Shown here: positions 12,501 to 23,605 of the stretch, piece by piece
How the letters are laid out: each line of letters opens with the position of its first letter
Numbering within the stretch: position 1 is the first letter of the stretch
From: Dromaius novaehollandiae
Lineage: Eukaryota; Chordata; Aves; Casuariiformes; Dromaiidae
Direction: 5' to 3'
DNA: 64,000 nucleotides
NCBI RefSeq assembly: GCF_036370855.1
Contig: NC_088102.1
Coordinates: 17,155,001 to 17,219,000 of the forward strand
Notes under the pieces: model-generated
What the model was told of the DNA's origin: nothing
Databases searched by the model: none
Seen by the model: the letters and a program-made list of their open reading frames with translations, nothing else
Position numbers and translations under genes: made by a program

Positions 12501-15500
12501 TAATCTCAAAAGCCAAGACCTATCTACAGTGCATGAAACAGCTGATGACTCTCCCTCAGATGTACCTAAAAATCCAGAGGACCTGGATAGCTGTGATGAA
12601 GTTGAGTCTTCAGCTGAAGTGTTACCCAGTTCTTCAAAAGTATCCGTAATACCCCATGATCTCTTTTACTATCCACATTATAATGTCCCCATATCAGCAG
12701 TTTTGGATGCTTATGTTGAGCCTCATCTTGAAGATTATGATATTGGAAATGACAAATCTTATTCTGAATCAGTAACAGATGTTTTACATGAGAAGGGGAT
12801 CCCAGCGCAGAACTACCAGGAAGATGCTCCAGAGTCAGTTTTAGGGAATAAGCTATGTGTCTCTCCATCAGAAATGAGTACTGAGAACCTAGAGAAGGAG
12901 AAAATGGATGCCAACGGTCACATGAATTCTTCCTATGAAAAAGTGGCTTTACCAATAGGAAAAGAGAAAGAAATTGAAAAAGATGGCAAAAAAGCCACCA
13001 GCCCTCAAGATTCCACTATTTTCCAGCATCCTGAGGTACTTTCTTTTCTTATTGGTAGCATTTCTTGTGTATATATGGGCAATTAGCACCTGAACTCAAT
13101 GCTTTTCATTTGCTCTATAAGCTCATTAGACTAATTATGTAAAATATATTTGGTTTCTTGTTTCACAACACTGTTTGCCACAGCCCTCTACTGGAAGGAA
13201 TGGGATTGCAGATACCTGAGGAGATCTGACATTACTAAAAGATTCAGCCTACAGAGAATAAGCCCGAATAATACTGCAGAAATGTGAATTTTACTGATGT
13301 TTTAAAAACAGTTTGAGGCTTCTGCATAATCCATAAGCCTAAAAGATTATTAGAGGGTATTTTTAATAATGCTCTGTAATGAGATGAACAGCAAGTAATA
13401 TTGTTGATATAGAAAGGATTCAGATAAAGACAATTTCTGTCTGAATCTGAGTAAGTTTGCCTATGAAAACTTGAAACCAGTCTGAGTAAGAAAAGTCAGG
13501 TGGGTAAAGCTAAGGTTTGTCTACACAAGAGGAGGAGGAGGAGAAGGGTGGAATTTTGGTAACTATACTTTGTATTGGATTTAGGCAATGTGCTATTGCA
13601 GCTTTTCTTGTAGACACTGATTTTGAATTTTGTCTTAAATGTTTTCCAGCTTTGTAGCTTTAGATAGTGTTTTTCAGGAATAAGGGTCCATTTGAGAATC
13701 TGAATGTTACTCCACATGTTGATTGGACATCTTTTGGTCTTGACACTTACTGGAATAACCAAGTCAAATTCCAAAACCCATGTCATTCATGATTTCTTAT
13801 GTAAAAAGAGTTGATGGTACTTTATAGCTCAACGTTATCCAAAATAATTTTCAAGAAATTATTTTTTGCTGGAAGCACTGCTTGGCTTTTAATTTGCTTT
13901 TTATCCTGCTTAATGAGACCTTCAATCTTGTACTATGTGCAATTTACCGATACTGGAAGGGGTGGGTTATCAGTCTTGTCATTGTCTAATGGAAAATGTC
14001 TCTTAATTTAAACAGGCTGAAGTAGACCATCTAGATGATTTATCAAAAGCTGTGAAGATGCCAGAAAAAAGTAGTAAAAGGAAAGAAAAAAGAAAAAATA
14101 TGATCGAAGATTTACAGATTTCAAAAGTTGGAGCTACTACTCTATCACTAGATAAACTGGAAGAAATTGCTGATTGTCAGGAATTTACCAGGTATTTCAC
14201 ATGAGCTTTGTCTTAAATACACCTAACCTTGATATGAGAATCTAGTCTTAAAAAGTGTGCCCTGACCTTCAGATATTTCTTGTAGCATTCTTTTGGGAGC
14301 AGTGTATTTGGACTCCACTGGCATCTTCCTGTGTTGCTCTCTAACATGTTGAGCAATTCAGTGCCAGTGGACTTGATTTGACCTTGCTGTGATGTTTTTT
14401 GGTTTGTCAAAGCACACAAAACCAACTGGAATCCCAGAGCATTTTGAACACAGCTGTGTTCTAACTGTTTTTCCAATAAAGTGTTTTGTGGTGTAGATGA
14501 AAAAATTGACTATGAAGTCCATGGATTATGAGTCCATTGAACTACTTTATTTAATTCATATTTCTTGTCCTTTTTTCTATCTGAAAAAGTGAATGAGACC
14601 CTCAGCTAATCTTACTCTATTCATTTCTATTCCTTCTTACTTTCTAATTTAGTCTTTCAGCAATGTGTTTGAGTGGAACATGAACTGTAATTTGTCAGTG
14701 CTTGTAAGTGAACCACTCTAATAAATTTGAAAGAATCTGCTTACAAAAACCTGTAATCTTTCTTCAAGCTTTCTCTGCCCTGGAATGCCTTTCAATATTT
14801 TATAAATGATCAACCATAAAATTGGTAAGTTGGGATACTGTCTCACTTAAATGTAAATGATGCCAAAGGTGCAAAAACCCTATTGAATACTGTTTTTCAG
14901 AAAAGATTCAAATTTGGCCATTGGGATTTTTATGTTATAGGTCAGATTTTCTCAAAACTACTGTTTATAATGTTGCTAATTAATTCAAATCCATATTCTA
15001 ATGCATGCAAGAATGCATATTTGTGGTTTTGCATAACCTAAAACTAACATATACAATTGCAGTGGCTCTCTTTGAAGTCAAAGCAAAACTTATTTATTAA
15101 TTTAAAAACTTTGCTTTTACATGCATTTCAGAACTAGTTACAGTGATTCCAGCGTTTATCTCCGAAAAAGGCTTCCTAATACTTCTGAAAAGGTAAGAAT
15201 ATGGAAATTTATCTTTTTCTCACTATTTCACTATTTCTCTTTAACTCCAAAAATTCAAATACTGTATATATAAGCTCTCTATATAAAAATAAATACTCTC
15301 TATCTAAGGTCTGTGATAACACAATTGCTCTACAACTTCTAATAATTTTAATGCCTAAACCAGGAATAGCTTAAAAGCTTTATTGAATTATCCCAAACAT
15401 TTGTAACTATCCCAAATATATAGTCAAATATATGTGTATAGGAGCTTTACTGAACCTTGAACAAACCTACAAAGGAGTAACTAATACTACGATTACATCT

Positions 15501-17462
15501 ATTGTAATTTTTAGGCTTACTTTGTCATAATTATATAGTTGCAACTTTTCACTTCTTTGAAGCTGCGTTCATTTGCTGCTCCAGTTTCTTTTAGTTTGTG
15601 CATTTTCTGTATGTGTGTAGCCATCTTTGTCACAGCCCTGCCAAAATGCTAAGTTTCTCTTGAAATGCACTTTTTACTAATCACAACTGGGCTCTTTACC
15701 TCTCCTTTGTAGTAGCAGTAGTATATTATACTATTCCAGAAGCAACAGATAACCATTAAAGTAGTTCAGTTGTAATGTGAAACTGCATCCTTAATGGCAG
15801 ATGTAATTCATACTGGTTTCTTGAGTGCCTGCTATACAACTGAGGTTTGGATGCAGTTTTTTTAATTTTGAGGGGAGAGGCAGCAACAGCAGGCAGGCCA
15901 CACTGAGCAAGGATAAGAGTATGTCTCTTCCCAGCACAAAATAAAATTCTAACCTTGGAGTTTAAAGAAGTGTTGTCACTGATGTTTAATGAAATTGAGA
16001 TTTCATACACGTGCTTTAGTCTTGTAATGCTGTCAGTGCTACTAGAAATATATATGAATGAGGAGAGTTTTATTCAAATGAATAAAAGCAGTTGAAAAAA
16101 CCAAAAATCCTGTTTATTCACAACACTTCTTTTTCTTTTTTGTGTATCAGACTGACATGGTAGATGTGCGGTTGGGAATAAATTTAGAAGCACCACTTTC
16201 ATTTCATTTGAGCAGACTTTAGACATACTCTGCATAGAATGCATGCACAGCAGATCTGTGTGAGATACTGAATTCTATCTTTTTATAAAATATATTCCTG
16301 TGTGTTCCCATATATTTGTGTGTTTGTTAATTTGTTTAAGGAAACCTCTGGTGAAAATGAGGAGAAGATGACAGATATGGATGAAAAGCTCATAATCATC
16401 AGGTGAGTGGTTTTTATGCAGACAAAGCCTTTTGCAAGGAATCCCTAACTTCTAGGTACTTCTAACAGTGCTACAAAGGGAAATGAAAATTAACTATAAT
16501 GGTGGAGACCGAAATGGAAATCTTGTGTACTAGCATGAGGTCTGTATTTCTCATAGGCGTGAGATACAAAGCTTGTCTGTTGCTAGATCTTACCTTAACT
16601 AAACAGCCTTTTTTTGGCTTGAGCTGCCTAGGTAAGATTTTGAGCACTTTCCCCACATGGTGGACATTTCAGCACTTTGTGAGTGCTCAGTAGTACTGAC
16701 AGAGTCCATAGGGCTTTGCCTTTATGAACTGCAGTTGGAATTCTGGCGTTGTCCTTGAAAACCCACCTGCTAGTTTGTTTCTGGAAGCCTGGGGCTTTTT
16801 CTGTTCAAAGTTTTGGGTGTCTGACATAAAACGCTATAAAAGTAGCTGACCTGGGGAGAGTAAGAGAATGCCTTCCCTCTGCAAGTCTAATCTTTCTCTA
16901 CTGTCAAGTCAGATACTCAGTGTAGAAGAAAAATTGTAAAAGTGTAATATAAGTGCTGCCCAAAGCTATGCTTATAATTCTGAAAGTAAAAGGGTATCTT
17001 TTTGACTGATGGGAATTGGCTTATATCAAAAGAATTTACTATAATGTCATATAGTTAAATACCGGAGAACTTGTCCAGAGTTTTCAGAGGAGTAAGAGCT
17101 GTGTATGTTGGCTCGTAAGGAGACGCATTGCAAAAGCCCATTGTGCACTTCGTTGTCTTGCTTGGTCTCCAACTGATTGGATTGAAACAGTTCATTAAAC
17201 TGCTGTCTTTTAGTTTGCCTTCTGGTCTTTACAGTGCATGTTAACAGTGGTTGTTGTTTTGTTTTGTTTTGGCTGTCTCTCACCAAATTCTGTCCTGTCT
17301 GTTTTCAGGAAGAAAAAAGACTTGGAAGCAAGTGAGACTCCAGCACCGACTCAGCAGACTCTGAGTACTGAACAACGAGAGCTGTTCTACCTCGTTGTCT
17401 TCCTCTGGGTGCTGGTCTACTGCCTTTTACTTCTTCCACAGCTTGTTAGCAACAAACCTTGA
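500..17462 (+). CDS. CLMN: Calmin (CLMN), 3' eleven coding exons; N-terminus outside window
   Basis: Calmin is a tail-anchored membrane protein with two N-terminal calponin-homology (CH, actin-binding type) domains, linked in mammals to neurite outgrowth and testis. Exons: 500-595, 2301-2384, 5531-5623, 6956-7146, 8943-9136, 10149-10231, 11731-13035, 14016-14191, 15132-15192, 16341-16402, 17309-17462. All introns are GT-AG and phases agree, giving 2499 bases (832 codons plus TGA). In visible numbering, residues 1-91 are most of CH1 (DIQDGKILMALLEVLSG, LGLIWNIILFFQ), about 102-130 a Ser/Pro linker, about 135-246 CH2 (AIRALLIWVQRKT, FASSWRSGLAFLAVI), 248-682 an acidic region, 697-707 a Lys/Arg patch and 807-824 a hydrophobic anchor followed by eight residues. 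The start codon and first part of CH1 lie upstream. I recall the human protein as about 1000 residues, so this one seems somewhat shorter, probably in the acidic region. Confidence 0.95.
596..2300 (+). other. CLMN: CLMN intron with degenerate T-rich repeat
   Basis: The intron is AT-rich. Three diverged copies of a unit with core TTTTGTTGTATTA lie at 923-1063. An open stretch at 1633-2043 has no family resemblance and no splice sites and is not called. The intron ends with the acceptor attttttatag. Confidence 0.8.
2301..2384 (+). CDS. CLMN: CLMN exon: CH1 domain, part 2
   Basis: Twenty-eight codons in phase 0, MHEYKSSTHRIFRLNNIAKA onward to LKFLEDSN. This is the conserved CH-domain helix (NN..KAL.FL). 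The donor is gtgagt. Confidence 0.95.
2385..5530 (+). other. CLMN: CLMN intron
   Basis: A 3.1 kb intron. It contains a short (GT) run near 3829-3841 and short A/T runs. Small open stretches on both strands, such as 4590-4883 on the minus strand, show no family features. No RNA gene is seen. Confidence 0.8.
5531..5623 (+). CDS. CLMN: CLMN exon: CH1 domain, C-terminal part
   Basis: Thirty-one codons in phase 0, VKLVSIDAAEIADGNSSLV through LGLIWNIILFFQ. The LGLIW.II..FQ motif closes the CH1 fold. The exon begins GTAAAA immediately after the acceptor AG, so the junction reads like AG|GT of a recursive splice site (see findings). The donor is gtaata. Confidence 0.95.
5624..6955 (+). other. CLMN: CLMN intron
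   Basis: A 1.3 kb intron without a recognised element. It ends in a TTTTATTGCAG acceptor. Short open stretches around 5948-6519 show no coding character I can support. Confidence 0.8.
6956..7146 (+). CDS. CLMN: CLMN exon: serine-rich linker and start of CH2
   Basis: 191 bases, entered in phase 0 and leaving two bases of a split Lys codon. The first part codes for a Ser/Gly/Pro-rich linker (NSSSSSLSSGPSGPESDTSH) between the two CH domains. The second part starts CH2 with KDQRKAIRALLIWVQRKTR. The donor is gtaagt. Confidence 0.95.
7147..8942 (+). other. CLMN: CLMN intron with old repeat relic
   Basis: A T/A homopolymer pair lies near 7243-7264. The stretch about 8060-8150 resembles degraded ancient amniote interspersed repeat; this impression rests on word usage only. 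The intron ends in an aattccatttag acceptor. Confidence 0.6.
8943..9136 (+). CDS. CLMN: CLMN exon: CH2 domain core
   Basis: 194 bases, completing the split Lys codon and leaving one base. It codes for YGVAVQDFASSWRSGLAFLA and continues through ALEKSARENLEDAFSIAQ to LGVPRLLEPE. The motifs W.SG.AF.A.I and A..LGVP.LLEPED are diagnostic of type-2 CH domains. The donor is gtaaaa. Confidence 0.95.
9137..10148 (+). other. CLMN: CLMN intron with AT microsatellite
   Basis: An imperfect AT-rich tract runs over 9601-9687 and ends in a pure AT run at about 9672-9686. A short open stretch across it is a by-product of the repeat. The acceptor is gtttccatag. Confidence 0.8.
10149..10231 (+). CDS. CLMN: CLMN exon: end of CH2
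   Basis: 83 bases: completion of an Asp codon and 27 codons ending in phase 0. It codes for DIMVESPDEQSIVTYVAQFL then EHFPELEG. The PDE.S..TYV..FL motif is the last helix of a type-2 CH domain. The donor is gtacgt. Confidence 0.95.
10232..11730 (+). other. CLMN: CLMN intron with TA/TG microsatellite
   Basis: A mixed TA and TG dinucleotide tract lies at 11261-11320. The acceptor is catcacttatag. Nothing else is recognised. Confidence 0.8.
11731..13035 (+). CDS. CLMN: CLMN large exon: acidic central region
   Basis: A single exon of 435 codons in phase 0, from EDFTDPDKEFPIESTYVHIK to TIFQHPE. It is rich in Ser, Glu, Asp, Thr and Asn and has no recognisable fold; it is probably largely disordered. 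The most ordered-looking island is LFYYPHYNVPISAVLDAYVE (about 12661-12720), preceded by Ser-rich acidic sequence. A large mid-gene exon is characteristic of calmin. The reading frame continues 48 bases past the donor (gtacttt at 13036), but the splice is required for the frame of the next exon. Confidence 0.93.
13036..14015 (+). other. CLMN: CLMN intron
   Basis: An intron of about 1 kb. A short GAG-rich purine run (ggaggaggaggag) lies near 13531-13543. The acceptor is tctcttaatttaaacag. No gene or RNA is recognised. Confidence 0.8.
14016..14191 (+). CDS. CLMN: CLMN exon: basic patch and helical segment
   Basis: 176 bases, entered in phase 0 and leaving two bases. It codes for AEVDHLDDLSKAVKMPEKSS, then a Lys/Arg cluster KRKEKRKN, then MIEDLQISKVGATTLSLDKL and EEIADCQEFTR. 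The basic cluster could serve as a nuclear-localisation-like or membrane-contact patch; that is inference. The donor is gtattt. Confidence 0.92.
14192..15131 (+). other. CLMN: CLMN intron
   Basis: A 0.9 kb AT-rich intron with no recognised element. The acceptor is acatgcatttcag. Confidence 0.8.
15132..15192 (+). CDS. CLMN: CLMN small exon
   Basis: 61 bases that complete an Arg codon and add 20 codons: TSYSDSSVYLRKRLPNTSEK. It ends in phase 0 with the donor gtaaga. The family fit rests on frame, splice sites and position. Together with the next 62-base exon it forms the juxtamembrane stalk. Confidence 0.9.
15193..16340 (+). other. CLMN: CLMN intron
   Basis: A 1.1 kb AT-rich intron. A minus-strand open stretch at 15756-16010 has no recognisable family. 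The acceptor is tttgtttaag. Confidence 0.8.
16341..16402 (+). CDS. CLMN: CLMN small exon
   Basis: 62 bases, phase 0 in, two bases left over: ETSGENEEKMTDMDEKLIII followed by a split Arg. Acidic stalk sequence. The donor is gtgagt. Confidence 0.9.
16403..17308 (+). other. CLMN: CLMN last intron
   Basis: A 0.9 kb intron. It ends in a strong pyrimidine-rich acceptor, ttctgtcctgtctgttttcag. No other element is recognised. Confidence 0.8.
17309..17462 (+). CDS. CLMN: CLMN last coding exon: transmembrane tail and stop
   Basis: 154 bases completing an Arg codon, then 50 codons and TGA. The segment KKKDLEASETPAPTQQTLST leads into a hydrophobic helix, LFYLVVFLWVLVYCLLLL, followed by PQLVSNKP and the stop. 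A single C-terminal membrane segment with a very short tail is the calmin hallmark. By analogy the protein is inserted as a tail-anchored protein with both CH domains facing the cytosol. Confidence 0.95.
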
Positions 17463-17765
17463 TCTCTGTGAGGTGTGTGGAAAATAAAAGACAGTGGTCT
17501 GATTGTTCTGTGTACCTGAATATGAATATGTTCCTTCAGGTGAAGCACAACTATAAATGTAGGACCTGGTATTTGTGGTTATTATCAGGTTCTCCTAATT
17601 TCCTCTACTGTTGTGCTTTGACTGTGTCTAAGCACATTTTATATTATGACAATTGTGTAAATATATATAAAAAACCCTGATTTAGTAGATGCAATTTTGT
17701 ACATTTGTGCCTTGCTTTATAATATGCTTTATAATATGCTAAATAAAAATGGATAATTATCAGTA
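17463..17765 (+). other. CLMN: CLMN 3' UTR, proximal form
   Basis: Sequence from the stop codon to just past the canonical AATAAA at 17742-17747. It contains a Pumilio-type element TGTAAATA at 17656-17663 and an 11-12 base tandem repeat (tttataatatgc) just before the poly(A) signal. The cleavage point is estimated. Confidence 0.55.
17742..17747 (+). terminator. CLMN: Proximal poly(A) signal of CLMN
   Basis: Canonical AATAAA 280 bases after the stop codon. The downstream GU-rich element is weak, so a longer form is plausible. Confidence 0.55.
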
Positions 17766-20700
17766 GAAATAAGAACAGTTCAGAGCTCCAGTCTTCAAAA
17801 ATGATTTTTCTGGCTTTATTTACTGATACGTGGCCCTACAGCTGTGGAAGATGGGTGGTTTTTGATTTGCCCATGAATCTGGCCCATCTGAAAGGGCAGG
17901 TCTTGAAATGGTCTTTCACATTTTTCATGGATTTTTTGATAGAGATGGAGGTACAGAATTTACTTAACCTAGGATATTGAATATAATTCTAATGGCAATC
18001 CAGTGGAGTATCAAAATCAGGTTGGATTTTATTTGGGGAGGAGAGTTTGTTTTTTAAGGACTCAAATTCATTGTTGTCCTGCACCTGTCATGTTTAATTT
18101 GCAGTAACAAATTGGTGTGGAGAAGTGTGAAGAACATACATTCTAGCTGCTTCTTAGATCACAGGGGAATTCTTATTCCAGACTCTTCTGTAGAAAATAC
18201 CTGAAGAAGTACATTTTTTGTGCGTTACTGATGGTAGCCATCTTTGAAAAGGTGTTCAAAAAGCTTAATAATTTTATCAGGAACAGATGCTGTTTTTTTT
18301 TTTTTTTTCCCACAGAGGTACCTCCCCACTTCTGAGGCTGCATCTGCTTCCTTTTCCTTTGCACCTTTCCCTTATCAGATCATATGAAGATTTATTTCTT
18401 TTGAAGATATGAAAAGTAATAGGCAACCTAATCTGTTGCAGCAATGTTGAAGCAGAAGTCATGGTAAGAGGATTAGAAATATCCTTTAGGTGCCCAAAAC
18501 AATAGAAGAAGAAATGACAGATGTAAAACTTGATACATAAAAATGTTGACAGCCTATATTTACTCTCTAGTACAAGTGAAGAAACTTCTGTGACTTGTCC
18601 ATAGACACGATTGTGCATCTTTTAATTTTTATTCAGATTAGTGATCACTTTAGGGTATTACATTTAGAGTTTTAGCCAGAGGAGGAAAGAGAAATCTTCA
18701 AATTCAATTTGATAGCAATAATTTTTGCCCATGCAACTTTTAGTGAAGTCAGTATTTGTCATCAGAACGTTTTTAGTTTCACAGTATGCTTTATGAGACT
18801 ATGTCATGTTGCTGCTTCCACTTGAAAATTCGTAAGTTTGACTTCAGTGGGCTTCATAAAAGGAATGTTTGGCTACAATATATCCTTGAAGCATTAGGGC
18901 TAGTGCTTTTTCTCCAAAGAACAGAACTTAATACAGAATCCTTATAGCTTCATCCTGAAATCCAGTGAATACTATGCTGAAGCATGGCAGCTCTTTAGTA
19001 GCAAGACGTAGCACTGTACATTAGTTGGGGCAAAGTGTTAATAGCTCTTCATTATGTGCTACTCTTCATAGGCTCCCTTGGTTTATGACAACCTTTTCTG
19101 AGCCTTTGTGTCCTATTCTCTGGTTCTTGCAAGTCTCTCAGTCTTGAAGATAAATTATCTGGAATTGGATTACAGACTCTTCATAGAACATTAAATCTAT
19201 CAAAGTTAAATCAAGTAAAACAACCTCCCTTCTGTCTTCTGTCCTTTCTCCTAAGAATATTAATCATAATGAGGAGGTCTTTGGGTGTCTCATCTAAACA
19301 AACAACTGATGTCCATAAAGAGTAAAAAAGTGAATGCATTGATGTAGGCAATTTCATTATGCAGTATTTTCTTCCAACAAAGAGGAGGCCCAGGCTTTTC
19401 TTTCTTCCCTCCCATTGATGAACAGTGATTGAAGCAGTGAAACAAGCAGTTTAAATGTCAAGCAGCATGCAGCAATTACCTTGATCATCTCACCCAATGT
19501 TTAAACTGAAGTGTGCTTTCAGGTCTATCCCATGAAGAGATGGAGATTGTTTCTAATGTGCAAAATAGATGAAAATAATTCTAGATAAATCCATTATACT
19601 TGGCATTTAGCTGCTTTCTATATTTGGGGGGGTTTTTTTGTTTGTTTGATTGGTTGTTTTTTTGCTGTAACAGAACTAGTCTGTCTTACTCAGCCATGCC
19701 ATGGGTAAGAGGATCCAGAGTAAAGCAATAAGAGTGATTATACTGGTATAGTCTGCTGTGGATGAAAAGATACTGTACTCCGTAGGAGTTTTGTCATTAC
19801 CTGGAACTGCACAAATGACACTGGCATAAGCTCCCCCCACTTAATAACATGTGCCCTTTGAGTCGTAAGCCTGCCCCTATTCGAATGAGTGGTTCTTCCA
19901 CAGCGCAAGTTCTCCCACAGTGCAAGTCCCTCATTCCAAAAGCCCTATTCTGAAAACATTGCTTGTTATTGGACTTTGAGTCCTGTTCTTAGCTTGGAGT
20001 CTAAAAGCCTGATTGTAAAACATCCACTGTGGCAAAACGTCCTGTTTTTAACTTGCTTGTTAGAGGACTGTCCTCAGGTATCTGAGGTTTTAAAGACTGG
20101 TGGTCAGTTTGAGTACTCATGTATCCATCTTCCATCTTCCACCAGGTCTATGCCCTGTCTGAATAAGAAAGGTTTTTCTGAATAAAGGCCTTATTTTCTG
20201 AAAAGTGCTAAGCTGGCACTCACCTTGTTTGATATTTTGATTTAGAAGCAGAATTCACATATATAAGGGTACTGATCTGTTAAGTCCTTTTCTAAAACCA
20301 GTTCTTGTTAAGCAAACTTACAGGTAGCAGAGTATTGTGAAGTGTAAGTGTTGGGAAGTGTGTGAGGATCACTAGATAAAAGGTGTTTGATATTCACAGA
20401 AGCACCTTGAAGACTCGGAGACAACTATATGAGTATGGTTCAATGCTATTCTAGTACTGTAACTTAACTGCTAAGTGTTTTATTGCAATTTTATAGAAAG
20501 TGCAAGAAAAGAAATACTATTAAAGTTAGAAAACCCCTAAACATTTAGGGGGCAGATGCTGCAGAGTTGAAGAACTGAGTTAAACAGTCACATAAACTAC
20601 GAACTGAAATGAGCGTAGCCTTTCCCAAATTGAAGGAAATGATCAAGACGAGGATAGGGCAAGTACAAATTACAGTAAAAAATGACAATCACTTTCAATG

Positions 20701-23605
20701 CCATGAATATTTTTGATGGATTGAGCTCTAAAATGTATTTTTATTGAGTTTCTAGATTGTAATGAATGCGTCTACAGAATTTTATGCAAAGCTTCAGAGT
20801 TCAGCTGTTTTAAAAAGATTTTTTTATATAGCAGTGATTATTTTATCTATATATTTAATAGAACTGTAAAACCATTTTAAAAGTACCTGTAAAATTCTAT
20901 GTATGTGATATGCTTATTTATTAATTATGAATAATGAATATAAACATTAAGCTATGCATCAGTTGCATCATCCATTTGGAAACTGGAAATAGGAGAAGAT
21001 TTCTTAATGAACAGTAGCCTAGAAAAATACGGGAAATGATCAAGTACATTTGTGTGATTCTTAATGCTGTACAGCAATATATCATTTTGCGATGTTAACT
21101 TTCAGCTTAAGTTGCAAAACATACTGAGTGATTAAGCTTTTTCCCTTAAATTCACTTCCTAAGGCTGAAATTTCTACATGTTGATATTTAGTATCTAAAC
21201 ACATTTAAATCCTTTACATCTTCTCATGACTGTCCGTTTATTCTAGCTCAGTGTGACTGTGACTTCTTTATCCAAGTAGTGTCCCATTGAGTTTACTGGG
21301 GTGCTGTGCAGATGTTAGGATTTTCTGCACTCATCCCCCCAGGATCAGAACTTTAGAAGATGTATTGAACCAGTGTAGATGCTCTCATACTCAGCCATCT
21401 AGTGAGGTAATAGTTAAAAGGTAATAGGGCATTATGACTTATGCTAGCTTTAAGTACTTGGAGTCCCTTCTTGCCAAGCGCAGACTTGAATGCATCCAGT
21501 GATGTGTTCAGTTCCTTGACTTCTGTGGAAGTCAATGCAACCCATCTGTGTGCTAAGCACACACTACAGGATCTGGCCCTGAGGTGATTTAAATCAGCTT
21601 TAAACACATAGGCCAGGAAGTAGCTAAAGCCTATGTACTGCCGTAGAGCTGGATCCCAACAATTACAGCCTACACAAACAGTGCCACTGACTTCAGTTAA
21701 TCCCCTTCTATGGATAGGATTTGCTTGCATAAATTCTGTAGGATTAAGCCCTTATTCTTTCTAGCAAGTTAATATGTGCTTCTATTTTTCATTAAGAGAG
21801 CAACAGAGGGGGGAATGAATGGTTGGAATACAATGGTAAGATTACTGGTTGGAATATGTCTTTGAAAGTTCCCAGACCTTTACAGTTGAAGGCTCTTACC
21901 CTGGCAATAAGTTGCCCACTTTGTTTTTAGTCGGGCTAATAAACAGTGAAGGTGAATGGAGGACCCCCTTACAAGTTTTTGTATTTCCATATTGTGCAGT
22001 TATTGTCAGGTAAATAACATCAAATTCTTCCCCTCTGCATACCACTGATAATGCTAATTTAAAGCTGTCCAGCTCATGGTTTTCCATGTTCCAGTTTGCA
22101 TAGAGACAGGAACTGCGCTACAGCTTCTTTTTTTTTCCCCCCCCTCCAAAAGCACAAAATTGCTGAAGCTATTTAGGCAAGAGGATGGAATTTATATACA
22201 CCTTCAAACAATATGAAAAAGACATATTCTGAAGGAGATAGCTTCCTTCCTCTGTCCATCTCTTGACACACAACTGTAGCCACAGAGGGCTCACAATCTC
22301 CTTTAGCTGAGGATTAAAAGAGATAGAACTGACATTTAACCCTTTTTTCTCAAGTGCCGTGTCTGCTTTGCTGTTATCATAACTGAAATTGTAGAACATC
22401 AAAGTATTTCTTTCTTCCTCTGAATGTGAGACATGGAAAACTTCCTTCTGCCTCAGTGGCATTTTTGATGACTCCTTTCCAGGCAGCTGCTACTGCTAAT
22501 AATGGAAAATGAAAACTGTGTCATTTTCTCACCAGCAGGAGAATGTCTAAGTTTATGAGTCTGGAACATAAAATTGTCCCCTGGGTGATTAATATATTTC
22601 TTTCTTCATGATAAGGTTAGAAGGGGCAATAAAAATAATTAACCTTACCTCTATGAGAAATACTAAAACATAACATTCCAAGAAATGCTAGGTTCTGGCC
22701 TTCACTGCTATGTTCAGTTCATGTACTATTTTATTCCCAAAGCAGCTTCATTACTTTCACTCACCATTCCTGAAGCCTCACAGATTCATGGAATATATTT
22801 GCTCTGTGCCCAGACAACAACTCATACAGTGGGGTCCTGATCCATGGCTAATATTAGACTATAACAAATAATCACTAGTATTTAGTTGGAAATGACTGGT
22901 CTGACCTTAAGTGAAGTAACTTTTAAATTATGTGCTGCTCACTTTTTGAGAAGAATAATGAAGTCAACAATTTTTAATACTGAGTAACTTATACAAGTCA
23001 TATATTTCTATATTTGTTGTAATCAGATAAATTCAACTTCTGCTTTTCTCTTGAACAAAGCTTATTTTAGTTGGCATACCACTTCATGATATCGTATTCT
23101 TCTGTGTGAATCCTGAAGAAACTGTTTCATCCTTCTTGTTAATTTTCTCCAGTTAAAGTTTAACTTGTAAAGTGCTTGTTTGCTAAAGAGTTAATGAGAG
23201 ACTGTTATGGTGAAGAAATCATTTGTAAGTAAGGAATGTACTATTTAAAATACATGCTTCTCTTTGCCAAGTGGTCAGGAATGATGATTATTTAAATGAG
23301 AAAAATGCTGGGAGGATTTGGTATCAGAAGACATACTGAAGAAAGTTTATTTTTGAGTACTTTCAAATACATTTCTTCTGAATGCTCTCAATCAGTGGTA
23401 TATATTGAATGTTTGTACTTGTTGCTCAAAGCTAATTTTTGTGAGAAAGAAATGTATACTTGTGTATAGTTGGTATAATAGAAAACAAATTGTTTTTAGA
23501 AATTGTTACTCTGTAATATGAATAGTATTTACTAGTGAATAGTTCCACTTTATTTTATAAAATCTCCAATTTTGAAATAAATGGACAGGCTTCCTTTATA
23601 TAATT
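17766..23605 (+). other. Possible long CLMN 3' UTR or intergenic
   Basis: No supported coding gene. It holds a T16 run (18293-18308), an AATAAA at 20181-20186, an AU-rich block at about 20820-20950 with TTATTTATT-like words, and old repeat-like sequence at about 21240-21740. I recall mammalian CLMN as having a very long 3' UTR, so transcription could continue to the signal at 23576. The minus-strand open stretch of 125 codons at 21353-21730 lacks family features and overlaps the repeat-like sequence. Confidence 0.4.
23576..23581 (+). terminator. Distal poly(A) signal candidate
   Basis: AATAAA followed about 25-40 bases later by a GT-rich stretch (tgttatttgtgggtttgt). This is the textbook layout of an efficient poly(A) site and stronger than the layout at 17742. 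Assignment to CLMN is inference. Confidence 0.4.

Noticed and set aside
21353..21730. A 125-codon minus-strand open stretch
   Set aside because: It coincides with repeat-like sequence, has no recognised motif and no promoter or poly(A) context on that strand.
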